Below are positions 1-6,720 of a stretch of DNA of 11,693 nucleotides, in pieces. The stretch is from DATNFP01 sp035606335. Lineage in GTDB: Bacteria > Bacteroidota > Bacteroidia > Chitinophagales > Chitinophagaceae. The stretch spans positions 1 to 11,693 of the forward strand of contig DATNFP010000147.1 of the NCBI GenBank assembly GCA_035606335.1. Reading direction: 5' to 3'. The translations under genes and the position numbers were made by a program. Under the pieces are notes generated by a model. It searched no databases and was not told the DNA's origin. It saw nothing but the letters and a program-made list of their open reading frames with translations. The first letter of the stretch is position 1; every line of letters starts with the position of its first letter.

Positions 1-559
1 AATCCCTTAATTTGATCTCCTCTTCGGGCTTTATGAAGAAACGGGGATATGGCTTGCTGAGCTTCCTGGCCTCCTTGATCTCTTTTATCAGCCCGTAAGG
101 GGGAACGATCTCATCCTTGAATAATTCCAGGGCGGTCTTTAAGCTTGGCTTTTTCTCTTTGGCATATTGAGCGATCACGGCATGGGCCAGCCTTCCCTTG
201 TTGTACGTCTGCCCGTTGAACTGGTAAGTCGTCAGGTCCCTGCCGGCTTTCTTTTTGGGTTTAACTACCTTTTCTGTTTTTTGTTCTTTCTCTGCAGGTT
301 CCGTTTTCTGTTCAGCATTAGAATCAGTTGTTGGAAGTGGCACTTCTGTTAATTTTTCTTCATCAATTAAAGTAAACTTCTTTTTACCTTCAACTTCATT
401 CATCTGTACAGCGCCATCTTTAATGAGCGCATTCATGACAGAATAGATCTGCACAAAAATGATGCTGCCCTTGCTTTCCGCATTTATCTCATGCGCCGTT
501 ATTGTTTTTCTTTCCTTAAGTGCCTTGATGATCACTTCTCTTGCCTGTTCTGTTTTCAT
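1..559 (-). CDS. Hypothetical protein, C-terminally cut by window edge
   Basis: I read this by translating the minus strand from an ATG at 559-557; it stays open for 186 codons to position 1, so the end of the protein lies outside the window. Residues 1 to about 70 (MKTEQAREVIIKALKERK onward) look like a small winged-helix-type fold, with short helices followed by a beta-rich KKKFTLID segment; this is a fold guess. Residues about 75-106 are a charged low-complexity linker rich in Glu, Lys and Thr ending in KPKKKAG. A second compact domain follows from TTYQFNGQTYNKGRLAHAV, with conserved-looking KPSL, PPYGLIKEI and RFFIKPEEE segments. I do not recognise a named family. It shares a 19-bp leader motif with the minus-strand gene at 1197-1817. 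A terminator separates it from the gene upstream, so it is probably transcribed on its own. Confidence 0.75.
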   Translation of the reverse strand, partial: MKTEQAREVIIKALKERKTITAHEINAESKGSIIFVQIYSVMNALIKDGAVQMNEVEGKKKFTLIDEEKLTEVPLPTTDSNAEQKTEPAEKEQKTEKVVKPKKKAGRDLTTYQFNGQTYNKGRLAHAVIAQYAKEKKPSLKTALELFKDEIVPPYGLIKEIKEARKLSKPYPRFFIKPEEEIKLRD

Positions 560-586
560 GGGTTTGGTTTTAAGTTATAAGCAGAG

Positions 587-605
587 ATAGCAGATCCCGG
601 CGACA
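587..605 (-). repeat. Shared leader motif, copy 1
   Basis: On the minus strand this reads TGTCGCCGGGATCTGCTAT and ends 27 bases before the start codon at 559. It matches 17 of 19 bases of a second copy at 1838-1856, which ends 20 bases before the minus-strand gene starting at 1817. Both copies precede minus-strand genes at a similar distance, so it may be a regulatory or recombination-derived leader. Function is unknown. Confidence 0.6.
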
Positions 606-649
606 CGGCTGCGGAGAAAGCACCTGCATTTACAGGGAAAACAGGAGAT

Positions 650-680
650 AAAAGCAAAAGCACCTGGAAACCAGGTGCTT
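650..680 (-). terminator. Intrinsic terminator of the DnaE-like gene
   Basis: A perfect 10-bp stem (AAGCACCTGG at 658-667 with CCAGGTGCTT at 671-680) closes a 3-base loop. Read on the minus strand it is followed by TTTTGCTTTT, as expected for a rho-independent terminator. It begins 16 bases after the stop codon of the gene at 697-1122 and separates that gene from the partial gene starting at 559. On the plus strand the stem is followed by A rather than T, so the minus orientation is the functional one. Confidence 0.85.
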
Positions 681-696
681 AAAAAAAGACAAGTTT

Positions 697-1122
697 CTAA
701 CGGTTTCCTGCCGGTTCTTCTGTTTTCTCATCATTCGACATTGCCCCGAAAAACAGCATTTCATCTTCAGGGGTAAATGCTTTCCATACCGCATAAACTG
801 TTTCAAGTGATTGTTCGCTTGAAATGTCCTTTAAATTTTCCGGCATGTCAAACCGCAGGTCAGCATCGATCGGATTTGTCAGTGAAGCGCCTATCAGGTA
901 ACAGATGAAGGAGCTTTTAACTGCATTTTGATCCATGGTCACTTCCCTGCCCAGTTCTCTGCCAATGGCAAGTATCCTTTCCATGCACAGGATGCAGTCC
1001 AGCCCGTCCATCTGCTGTATCCTGCTTATTTCGTGATTTATCCGGTATGTATGGTAAGCTGAGATCTCGCCATATTTTTCCATGGCTCTTTGATAAGCTA
1101 TTTTTCTAAGCTGCTTTTTCAT
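697..1122 (-). CDS. Degenerate DnaE-like (pol III alpha palm-entry) protein
   Basis: This is a 141-residue protein. From memory of the family, residues 5-99 line up without gaps with the segment of bacterial DNA polymerase III alpha (DnaE) that enters the palm. LRKIAYQRAMEKYGE matches the helix before it, RINHEISRIQQM matches the R-L-x-x-E-L-x-x-I-x-x-M pattern, GRELGREV matches A-R-x-x-G-x-x-V, CYLIG matches A-Y-x-L-G, and NPIDADLRF matches D-P-I-x-Y-D-L-L-F. The phosphate-binding loop GPGRGSAAGS is replaced by TMDQNAVKSS, and the catalytic aspartates of the full enzyme lie beyond this short protein. It therefore cannot polymerise DNA and is probably a relic or a repurposed domain. It has its own terminator at 650-680 and lies 74 bases after another minus-strand gene, with which it may be co-transcribed. 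A distant structural coincidence is possible but the ungapped match is long. Confidence 0.7.
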   Translation of the reverse strand: MKKQLRKIAYQRAMEKYGEISAYHTYRINHEISRIQQMDGLDCILCMERILAIGRELGREVTMDQNAVKSSFICYLIGASLTNPIDADLRFDMPENLKDISSEQSLETVYAVWKAFTPEDEMLFFGAMSNDEKTEEPAGNR

Positions 1123-1196
1123 GCCCGTTGCTTGTTCTATTTATTGTCATGCATTATATATTGTATTAATGAAGGCCCGACAAAAAAACAAGGCAA

Positions 1197-1817
1197 TTAC
1201 TTTACCTCGAAAGCAAGCAGCAGCTTCTCCCCGTTCAGAATGAAAAATGTCTTGTCTCCACCCTCCCTGCAATGCAGGTAAAACAGGTTAGCCGGGTGGT
1301 ATATGTCAACATAGGCCTGCTTTAACACGTCAGTAGCTAATTGCCCTTCAAAGCGGCCTTGGTCGATTCTGACGGACTCTGAGATGATCTCTTCTTCATG
1401 AAGGTAGTAATGGCATTTAAGCTCCATGAACAGCTCGGGGTTCCTGTGGTTTGAAAGCGGGACAAGGTAGCAGGCCTTCATCTTTTTGAGATTAAGTTCG
1501 CTTATATATCTATAAGCACTGAGATTTAATTTTCCCTCCTTATCCAAAGCCGATTCATGGAAATAGAACTCCTTGTAAAAATCTATTTTTTTTATTTCCT
1601 CGAACAGCTTTGCAGCCACTTCATCCTTTTTCATTAAAGGAAAATCCCGGTCCACTAATACCTCTATAATATCCACTAATCTTGCGTGCCTTCCTTGGAA
1701 TATGAGGTTCGACTCGAAATACAGGTTAACAGATTCTTTATTCCAGGTGTACAGGTCAAAATAGAATAAATCCCTTCCGTTATTGTCGCTTGCCACCCAA
1801 TGCCTGACTGTGTTCAT
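1197..1817 (-). CDS. Hypothetical protein
   Basis: This encodes 206 residues starting MNTVRHWVASDNNGRDLFYF. The frame is open further upstream to a start at 1871, but those 18 extra codons overlap the shared leader motif at 1838-1856, so I prefer the ATG at 1817. The protein is soluble, with no signal peptide or membrane segment. It is rich in aromatic residues and in alternating charged and hydrophobic stretches (FDLYTWNKESVNLYFESN near residues 20-38, LFMELKCHYYLHEEE near 130-145). I recognise no family or catalytic motif. The next minus-strand gene begins 74 bases downstream, and I see no strong terminator between them, so the two may share a transcript. Confidence 0.75.
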   Translation of the reverse strand: MNTVRHWVASDNNGRDLFYFDLYTWNKESVNLYFESNLIFQGRHARLVDIIEVLVDRDFPLMKKDEVAAKLFEEIKKIDFYKEFYFHESALDKEGKLNLSAYRYISELNLKKMKACYLVPLSNHRNPELFMELKCHYYLHEEEIISESVRIDQGRFEGQLATDVLKQAYVDIYHPANLFYLHCREGGDKTFFILNGEKLLLAFEVK

Positions 1818-1837
1818 CTTATTTGCTTTACACGAGT

Positions 1838-1856
1838 ATAGCAGATAACGGCGACA
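1838..1856 (-). repeat. Shared leader motif, copy 2
   Basis: On the minus strand this reads TGTCGCCGTTATCTGCTAT, differing at only two adjacent bases from copy 1 at 587-605. It ends 20 bases before the ATG at 1817. The surrounding sequences of the two copies are otherwise different, which argues that the motif itself is conserved and not just part of a longer duplication. Confidence 0.6.
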
Positions 1857-2041
1857 TGACCGCTGTTTCAAATGCTAAAAAACGAGCACGATTACAAAAG
1901 CCTGTCAGGTTTCTTTCGTTTTTCGCAGTATCGTTAATTTATGTTTATTATATTTTTTTAATAAGATCGATCCTGTTTTAATATTTATTATTGATAGAGA
2001 GGAACAAACGCGTTTATTTTCATAACTTTTAATTGATCATC

Positions 2042-2791
2042 ATGTCACATCATATTGAGCTGTCTTCCATCAGCACCCTGCCAAAGAAAAAAGCAAACAA
2101 GGAGAAAGCCGCCGCTGAAATTAACCGGCTGACTGAAAAGCTTGTTGATATTCAGGATAAACTATACGCGCAAAAAAAGTACTCTATCTTGATCATTTTA
2201 CAGGGAATGGACACGTCCGGCAAAGACAGCGCCGTAAAGCATGTGTTCTCAGGTGTCAATCCGGCAGGCTGCAATGTCACCTCCTTTAAGATTCCTTCTT
2301 TAGAAGAAGCCTCCCATCATTTTTTATGGAGAGTAAGCAAGGAATGCCCGGCCAAAGGAATGATACATATCTTTAACCGCTCGCATTATGAAGAGATAAT
2401 CATGCCTAGGGTGAACCATTCTTTAAAAGATGAAGCGCTCAAAGGGCGCTGTGAGGAGATCAACATGTTTGAGAAAGGGCTGATGGATGACAACACGATC
2501 ATTTTCAAGTTTTACCTGCACATATCTCATAAGGAACAGCTGCAAAGGCTCAAGGCCAGGGAAACAGAACCAAAAAAACAATGGAAGTTTCAGAAGGAAG
2601 ATGTGATCGATATTGAAAAGCAATCGCAGTATAAGCATGCTTATGAGTTTGTTTTCAAGCACTGTTCGAACCCAAGCCCTTGGATAATAATACCGTCAGA
2701 TAAAAAATGGTATAAAAATCATTGCATCTTAAAAAGCATTGTTGAAAGGCTGGAAAAGTATGATATTAATTATCCTAAACTAAAGGCCTAA
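2042..2791 (+). CDS. ppk2: PPK2-family polyphosphate kinase
   Basis: This encodes 249 residues. PPK2 enzymes transfer phosphate between polyphosphate and nucleotides in the cytoplasm, and the small single-domain types mainly phosphorylate AMP or ADP. The Walker A loop is GMDTSGKDS at residues 55-63. IHIFNRSHYEE at 108-118 carries the Walker B region and the family signature. The lid follows at about 171-187 with R-E-T-E-P-K-K-Q-W-K-F. Length is normal for a one-domain PPK2, and the overall pattern resembles the class III or PPK2-related type; I cannot settle substrate preference from sequence. A TTG at 2033 is also in frame, but the ATG at 2042 gives the natural MSHHIEL start. It stands alone, with 219 bases before the kinase gene downstream. 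Confidence 0.93.
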   Translation: MSHHIELSSISTLPKKKANKEKAAAEINRLTEKLVDIQDKLYAQKKYSILIILQGMDTSGKDSAVKHVFSGVNPAGCNVTSFKIPSLEEASHHFLWRVSKECPAKGMIHIFNRSHYEEIIMPRVNHSLKDEALKGRCEEINMFEKGLMDDNTIIFKFYLHISHKEQLQRLKARETEPKKQWKFQKEDVIDIEKQSQYKHAYEFVFKHCSNPSPWIIIPSDKKWYKNHCILKSIVERLEKYDINYPKLKA

Positions 2792-2964
2792 GATTAGCGT
2801 TTTATCAAAGCCGGATAACGGTAATCCACAAATGCATATGGAAATTAGAAGCTGAAGTCATATACCTTACTTCGGGAAGCCACTAGCCTTTTGCCTGAAA
2901 GTAAAGTGGCCATGTAAGAAAACTATGCAAACCGTTCATTTTGTTCATTCATTTGTTAAGTTTC

Positions 2965-2994
2965 TTGCCACAGTTGTTTGAAATGGTACTTTTG
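2965..2994 (+). promoter_or_regulatory. Bacteroidota-type promoter of the sensor kinase operon
   Basis: TACTTTTG at 2987-2994 is a perfect match to the TAnnTTTG minus-7 element of Bacteroidota, and a TTG at 2965-2967 sits 19 bases upstream as the minus-33 element. The start codon at 3011 is 16 bases after the element, so the leader is very short, which is common in this phylum. Confidence 0.75.
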
Positions 2995-3010
2995 ACCATC
3001 CAAATGATCT

Positions 3011-4789
3011 ATGTTGTTTAAAAAGTTTCTGCTACTGATCCTTATCGTTACATTATCCATGGAGGTAAGCGCCCAGGTCTGTCTTTCAGCATTAACTACT
3101 CAATTCATCAAAGTTTGTACAAGTCAAAAAGACTCGGCTGCATATTTTTTAAATGTTTTAGAAAAACTTAGAAACAAGGATAATCAGTCACAAGTCTTAA
3201 ACTGCAGGGCAATTTTTGTTGAAAGATGGGAAGGTAATTATCCAAAAGCATTAAAGATCATTGATACCGCCATAGTAACCGCAAAAGATAGTGGGGATTA
3301 TTACGTAGCCCTTAATTCCAAAGCAAATTTTCTTCAAGGATCAGGTAAATACTCTGAAGCAATCAAAATAAACATGTTATACCTGGGGTACGCAAAACGT
3401 AAGGGAAGGCAAGAGCTTATAGGCAAGATATATAATAACATTGGCTCAACATATTCTTATGCGAATCAGGACATGGAAGGCATTTATTATTTAAAAAAAT
3501 CCCTGGAGTATTTTAACGCTTCTAAAGCCAGATCCGAATATTATAGGACATCCATGATCTTAGGCGCGAGTTATATCAAGGTTGACAGCTTGCAAAAAGC
3601 AAAGCGTTATTTATATGAGGCAATAAAGTATTTCAAAAATACGCCTCAGTCACTTTTTTATGCAGATGCGATGAAAGAATACAGCGTGGTCTTACATAGT
3701 GAGCAACGATATGATTCAGCCATCTATTACATGAGGGAAGCGTATGAAATATTCCAGAACCAGAACTCAATGGAGTCACTTGCGCTTATTTCCCTTAATC
3801 TATCCGCATGTTATCAGGACTCAAAAAATATTAAGCTGGCTGGGCAATATGTTAATCTGGGATATAAATATGCTTTAGAAAACAATAAACCGGACATACT
3901 AATGATGGCCTCATACAGCAATTATGAATTTTATAAAGATCAAAAAAGGATAGACAAAGCCTTATCTTTTTACGAGCTTTATGTAGCTTATAATGACACG
4001 CTTACTAATGAGCAGAAACAAAGCGAGCTGAATAGTTTAAACATCAAATTTAAAACGGCAGAAAAGGATAACCAGATCTTAAAAGATAAAGCTGATCTTT
4101 CAGAAAGAGACCTGCTTATTCAAAAACAGAAAACAAACATATATGTTGTTTCCATCATACTCCTGTTTTCCGTTATCACCCTGGTCATTGTATTCTATTT
4201 TATAAGAAAGCAAAGAAAGCTTAATAATGACCTTACAGAACTCAACACGTTTAAGAATAAAGTGATAAGTATCATATCACATGATCTTCGTAGTCCGATC
4301 GCTGAAATTGCCGGCGGTAGCAGGGAGGAAAATATAAAAGGTAAGGCAGCAAGCGCTTTGGATATATTGGAAAGCCTTCTTGGATGGAGCTATCCGCAAT
4401 TAAACAAAAGTCAATTAAGGCCTACCAAGATCATACTTTCTGAAATTTTAGAAGATACCAGGGAACAGGTTCTTTATCTGACCAATGGCAAGAGTCAAAA
4501 TATTGTTCAGCATATAGACGAATCGCTCACATTTATGGGTGATTATGACACAACCCTGATCATTTTTAGAAATCTTCTTACGAATGCTTCAAAATATTCT
4601 GATGATTTTGCAAACATTCATATTATTCAAGAAGACAACATGATCAGTATCATTAACAATTTTCCCGAAAACATAAAGGCGGGTACCGGCATAGGCATCA
4701 AGCTATGTGAAGATCTGGCCAAACAGAATAATTATACGTTAACCATTGACATTGGCAGCGGGAAAGCCACCGCAAGTTTACAAGTATGA
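3011..4789 (+). CDS. TPR-containing membrane sensor histidine kinase
   Basis: This encodes 592 residues. A signal peptide (MLFKKFLLLILIVTLSMEVSA, cleavage near residue 21) leads into a periplasmic alpha-helical region of TPR-like repeats, about residues 40-330, then a coiled-coil stretch and one membrane helix at about 377-399. The cytoplasmic H-box is ISHDLRSPIAEI with His424 as the expected phosphorylation site. The N-box is FRNLLTNASKYSD with Asn525, and a glycine-rich GTGIGIKLCEDL follows. Two things are unusual: the dimerisation helices appear shortened after the H-box (GGSREENIKGKA replaces a longer stretch), and the usual D-x-G of the G1 box reads NNFP with almost no ATP lid. It may still work but ATP binding could be altered. 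Its stop overlaps the response regulator start as ATGA, so the two are translationally coupled. The ligand is unknown. Confidence 0.9.
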   Translation: MLFKKFLLLILIVTLSMEVSAQVCLSALTTQFIKVCTSQKDSAAYFLNVLEKLRNKDNQSQVLNCRAIFVERWEGNYPKALKIIDTAIVTAKDSGDYYVALNSKANFLQGSGKYSEAIKINMLYLGYAKRKGRQELIGKIYNNIGSTYSYANQDMEGIYYLKKSLEYFNASKARSEYYRTSMILGASYIKVDSLQKAKRYLYEAIKYFKNTPQSLFYADAMKEYSVVLHSEQRYDSAIYYMREAYEIFQNQNSMESLALISLNLSACYQDSKNIKLAGQYVNLGYKYALENNKPDILMMASYSNYEFYKDQKRIDKALSFYELYVAYNDTLTNEQKQSELNSLNIKFKTAEKDNQILKDKADLSERDLLIQKQKTNIYVVSIILLFSVITLVIVFYFIRKQRKLNNDLTELNTFKNKVISIISHDLRSPIAEIAGGSREENIKGKAASALDILESLLGWSYPQLNKSQLRPTKIILSEILEDTREQVLYLTNGKSQNIVQHIDESLTFMGDYDTTLIIFRNLLTNASKYSDDFANIHIIQEDNMISIINNFPENIKAGTGIGIKLCEDLAKQNNYTLTIDIGSGKATASLQV

Positions 4790-5490
4790 GCATTAAAACA
4801 ATTTTGATAGAAAATAAAAGAGAAGATCTTGAACATTTGATCAATGAATTAAAGGAGATATCCTACGTTGATGTAGTGGCAAGCTTTTCAGATCCGGTTG
4901 AAGCGATCAAGTTTGTTTCACAAAACGAAACAGACCTGATCATATCCGACATTGAAATGCCCGGTGTAAATGGCATTGATGCGATAAAGTTATTATCCCA
5001 GCCTCCTTTGGTCATATTCATAAGCTCCCATTCAAAATATGCCATCGAAAGCTTTGATGTAAAGCCACTGCATTATTTGGTAAAACCGTTTTCAAAAGAA
5101 GGCCTGCTTAAAGCAACATACCGCGCTTTAGAAACAATCAATACAAAATCAAATTATCCGGATGACTTCATGTTCGTTTATGCAGACAAGGTCTATGATA
5201 AGATCTTATATAGCGATATACTTTATATACAGGCGGAACAGAACTTTGTAAAGATAATAACACAACAAAAAACATACATGGTCCTGGCAAGCATATCAAA
5301 GTTTATAAAACAACTTCCTACTGGTCAGTTCCCACGTGTGCACAAATCGTACGCCGTAAACATTAAGAATGTTACCAGCTACACTTCTCAGGATATTTTC
5401 ATTGATAAACATCCGATACCAATAGGTGAAGCTTACAAAGAGCCTACGAGCGAGTTCTTGACCAAGTTTACTATTTCAAGAAGCAAATAA
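4786..5490 (+). CDS. LytTR-family response regulator
   Basis: This encodes 234 residues. An N-terminal receiver domain (about 1-120) has Asp55 in IISDIEMPG as the phosphoacceptor, Ser80 or Ser81 as the switch residue and Lys100-Pro101 in LVKPF. The acidic pair usually found near residue 9 reads Glu9-Asn10, so one metal-binding acid is missing, a mild departure. The C-terminal LytTR DNA-binding domain (about 128-230) is clear from DILYIQAEQNFVKI and FPRVHKSYAVNIKNV. It partners the overlapping upstream kinase. LytTR regulators in this phylum more often pair with LytS-like kinases than with a classical H-box kinase, so the pairing is slightly unusual. Targets are unknown. Confidence 0.94.
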   Translation: MSIKTILIENKREDLEHLINELKEISYVDVVASFSDPVEAIKFVSQNETDLIISDIEMPGVNGIDAIKLLSQPPLVIFISSHSKYAIESFDVKPLHYLVKPFSKEGLLKATYRALETINTKSNYPDDFMFVYADKVYDKILYSDILYIQAEQNFVKIITQQKTYMVLASISKFIKQLPTGQFPRVHKSYAVNIKNVTSYTSQDIFIDKHPIPIGEAYKEPTSEFLTKFTISRSK

Positions 5491-5514
5491 GCTTTCCTAT
5501 ACCAAATCACCCTA

Positions 5515-5544
5515 TTCGTGTACTTTTTTGGGGTGTTCGTCAAC
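5515..5544. repeat. Two 9-bp direct repeats with 12-bp spacer
   Basis: TTCGTGTAC at 5515-5523 and TTCGTCAAC at 5536-5544 match at 7 of 9 bases and are spaced 21 bp start to start, two helical turns. That spacing is the one used by LytTR regulators, and the pair lies 25 bases after the LytTR gene. The bases do not clearly fit a known LytTR consensus, so this is a candidate only. It could also be a recombinase arm-type site at the left end of the element. Confidence 0.35.
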
Positions 5545-5603
5545 TAAATTTAATGAAGCCTTTCATTAACATAAGTTTGTATCCGAAACAAATCTATCAT
5601 AGT

Positions 5604-5757
5604 ACAAACATTAAAATTAAAAGAGCGAAGCAATTTACACAGTTTATAAACTGTCAATAAATCAAGCATCATTTCATTTTGAAAATACATCTGTAACAGA
5701 TGCCTGAAATTGCTTTGCCCTTTTTTATAAAATAAAATATGCACAAACATTTAAAAT
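5604..5757. repeat. Direct repeats bracketing the 106-bp structured element
   Basis: ACAAACATTAAAATT at 5604-5618 is repeated as ACAAACATTTAAAAT at 5743-5757, with one extra T in the second. The left copy touches the hairpin element at 5619, while the right copy starts 18 bases after its end. The arrangement recalls a small inserted element with a target duplication but the right spacing does not fit simply. Confidence 0.4.
5619..5724. other. 106-bp long-stem structured element (possible RNA or MITE-like relic)
   Basis: The ends 5619-5636 and 5707-5724 form an 18-position stem with one A-C mismatch and one G-T pair; its core AAGCAATTT / AAATTGCTT is perfect. Inside are a perfect 16-bp palindrome (ACAGTTTATAAACTGT, 5639-5654) and a perfect hairpin (CATCTG-TAA-CAGATG, 5688-5702). 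Read as RNA this gives a closing stem with two internal hairpins, and the right arm ends in CCCTTTTTT, which on the plus strand resembles a terminator. No gene is convincing here. It could be a small RNA, a transposable relic or a recombination structure. Confidence 0.5.
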
Positions 5758-5791
5758 ATCTTAATAGTGGTTAGATAAAATTCTCTCTTCC

Positions 5792-5835
5792 TGGCATATT
5801 CAACTTAGGTCAACATTGACCGAAGTGATATGCCA
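5792..5835. promoter_or_regulatory. 44-bp near-palindrome before the ParB-like gene
   Basis: Nested inverted repeats share one centre: TGGCATAT (5792-5799) with ATATGCCA (5828-5835), ACTT with AAGT, and GGTCAA (5808-5813) with TTGACC (5816-5821) around a CA core. In total 18 base pairs are formed, interrupted by small internal mismatches. It ends 42 bases before the ATG at 5878. It is a plausible operator or binding site for the ParB-like protein or another element-encoded regulator; which protein binds is inference. Confidence 0.6.
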
Positions 5836-5877
5836 TGCCTAATTCGAAATAAGTTGGTAAGCATAAACAAATACAAT

Positions 5878-6720
5878 ATGAATAGCATAATTAAAAAAAA
5901 TATCACGGATTTAAAACCACATCCGGAAAACGAAAAAATCTACACTGCTTTGGAATCAATAGTGGATTTGGTTGATTCTATAAGGGCTCAGGGACAACTT
6001 GTTCCTATTACAATTAACGACGAAGATGTAATTATAAGCGGTCACAGAAGAGTATTAGCTATGAAGGAATTGCAATTTCAAACAGTAGATGCCATAATCA
6101 AGCATTATGAATCTCCTGAATTGGAGGTAATGGAACTTATTGAATTTAACACAGCAAGAGTAAAAACGACAATCGAGGTGTTTAATGAGATTAAGCACTA
6201 TAGAGAAATGTACGGAAAAAGGCAAGGCCAAAGAAGTGATCTAGAAAACGGAACACCTTATAAAGGATCCACTAAAGAAATAATTGCAGATGCTCTAGGC
6301 ATTGGGGCAACCAATGTTATGAAGATACAATTCATATATGATACAGACCCTGAACTTCTAATATCAATTGATAAAGGTTTAGCCACGATAAATAGTGCTT
6401 ACAAAAATGCGCAAGCAATTCGTAAAAATAAAGAAGAAAAAGTTGAGAAGGTCAAGGAAAATTTAGAAAGAAGTACGAGTATACTATTCGGCGAAGAACC
6501 GCAGCATCCAGAAGAAGTGGTCAGTCCGCCTGAAAGTGAAGATACTGAAGTAGTTTATCTACCCAAAAAAATACTTTCTGAAGATAATATATCTCAAATA
6601 GTTAATCTTTTAGAAAAGTCAAATGCGAGATTTTGTGTTTCTCCATGCTGTACAGCTATTGTAGATGTTATAGAATTGATAAAAAATCACCGTTATGAAG
6701 AGGCAGAAAAACAAGCGTAA
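5878..6720 (+). CDS. ParB-like protein
   Basis: This encodes 280 residues. Residues 9-75 form a ParB/Srx-type domain: ITDLKPHPENEKIY gives the first conserved segment and ISGHRRVLAMKEL (53-65) the signature GHRR box, which in ParB proteins binds CTP or nucleotide phosphates. Residues about 131-176 (STKEIIADALGIGATNVMKI) look like the following helix-turn-helix. The C-terminal part has a Lys/Glu-rich helix, an acidic Pro-rich linker and a short domain containing CVSPCC. An upstream in-frame ATG at 5830 lies inside the 44-bp palindrome, so I prefer the ATG at 5878. It overlaps the methyltransferase gene by 26 bases. Stand-alone ParB-like proteins next to DNA methyltransferases occur often in phages and mobile elements. 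No ParA partner is present, so a role in gene control or DNA marking seems more likely than partition. Confidence 0.85.
   Translation: MNSIIKKNITDLKPHPENEKIYTALESIVDLVDSIRAQGQLVPITINDEDVIISGHRRVLAMKELQFQTVDAIIKHYESPELEVMELIEFNTARVKTTIEVFNEIKHYREMYGKRQGQRSDLENGTPYKGSTKEIIADALGIGATNVMKIQFIYDTDPELLISIDKGLATINSAYKNAQAIRKNKEEKVEKVKENLERSTSILFGEEPQHPEEVVSPPESEDTEVVYLPKKILSEDNISQIVNLLEKSNARFCVSPCCTAIVDVIELIKNHRYEEAEKQA

Noticed and set aside
167..446. Two overlapping plus-strand ORFs of 61 and 63 codons
   Set aside because: They lie opposite the minus-strand gene at 1-559, whose frame is longer and has coherent protein-like composition.
2033..2041. TTG start three codons before the ATG of ppk2
   Set aside because: The ATG at 2042 gives a natural N-terminus and no initiation signal favours the TTG.
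2879..2910. GCCACT/AGTGGC hairpin after the ppk2 gene
   Set aside because: The loop is 20 bases and no T-run follows, so it is a poor terminator and may be chance.
5550..5750. 66-codon minus-strand ORF across the hairpin element
   Set aside because: It is built from the two stem arms and palindromes, so its sequence is explained by the inverted repeats. No independent coding evidence.
5491..5877. tRNA gene or tRNA-end attachment site at the left boundary
   Set aside because: No cloverleaf or T-loop-like GGTTCGA segment is present, and no repeat of this region was found near the right edge.
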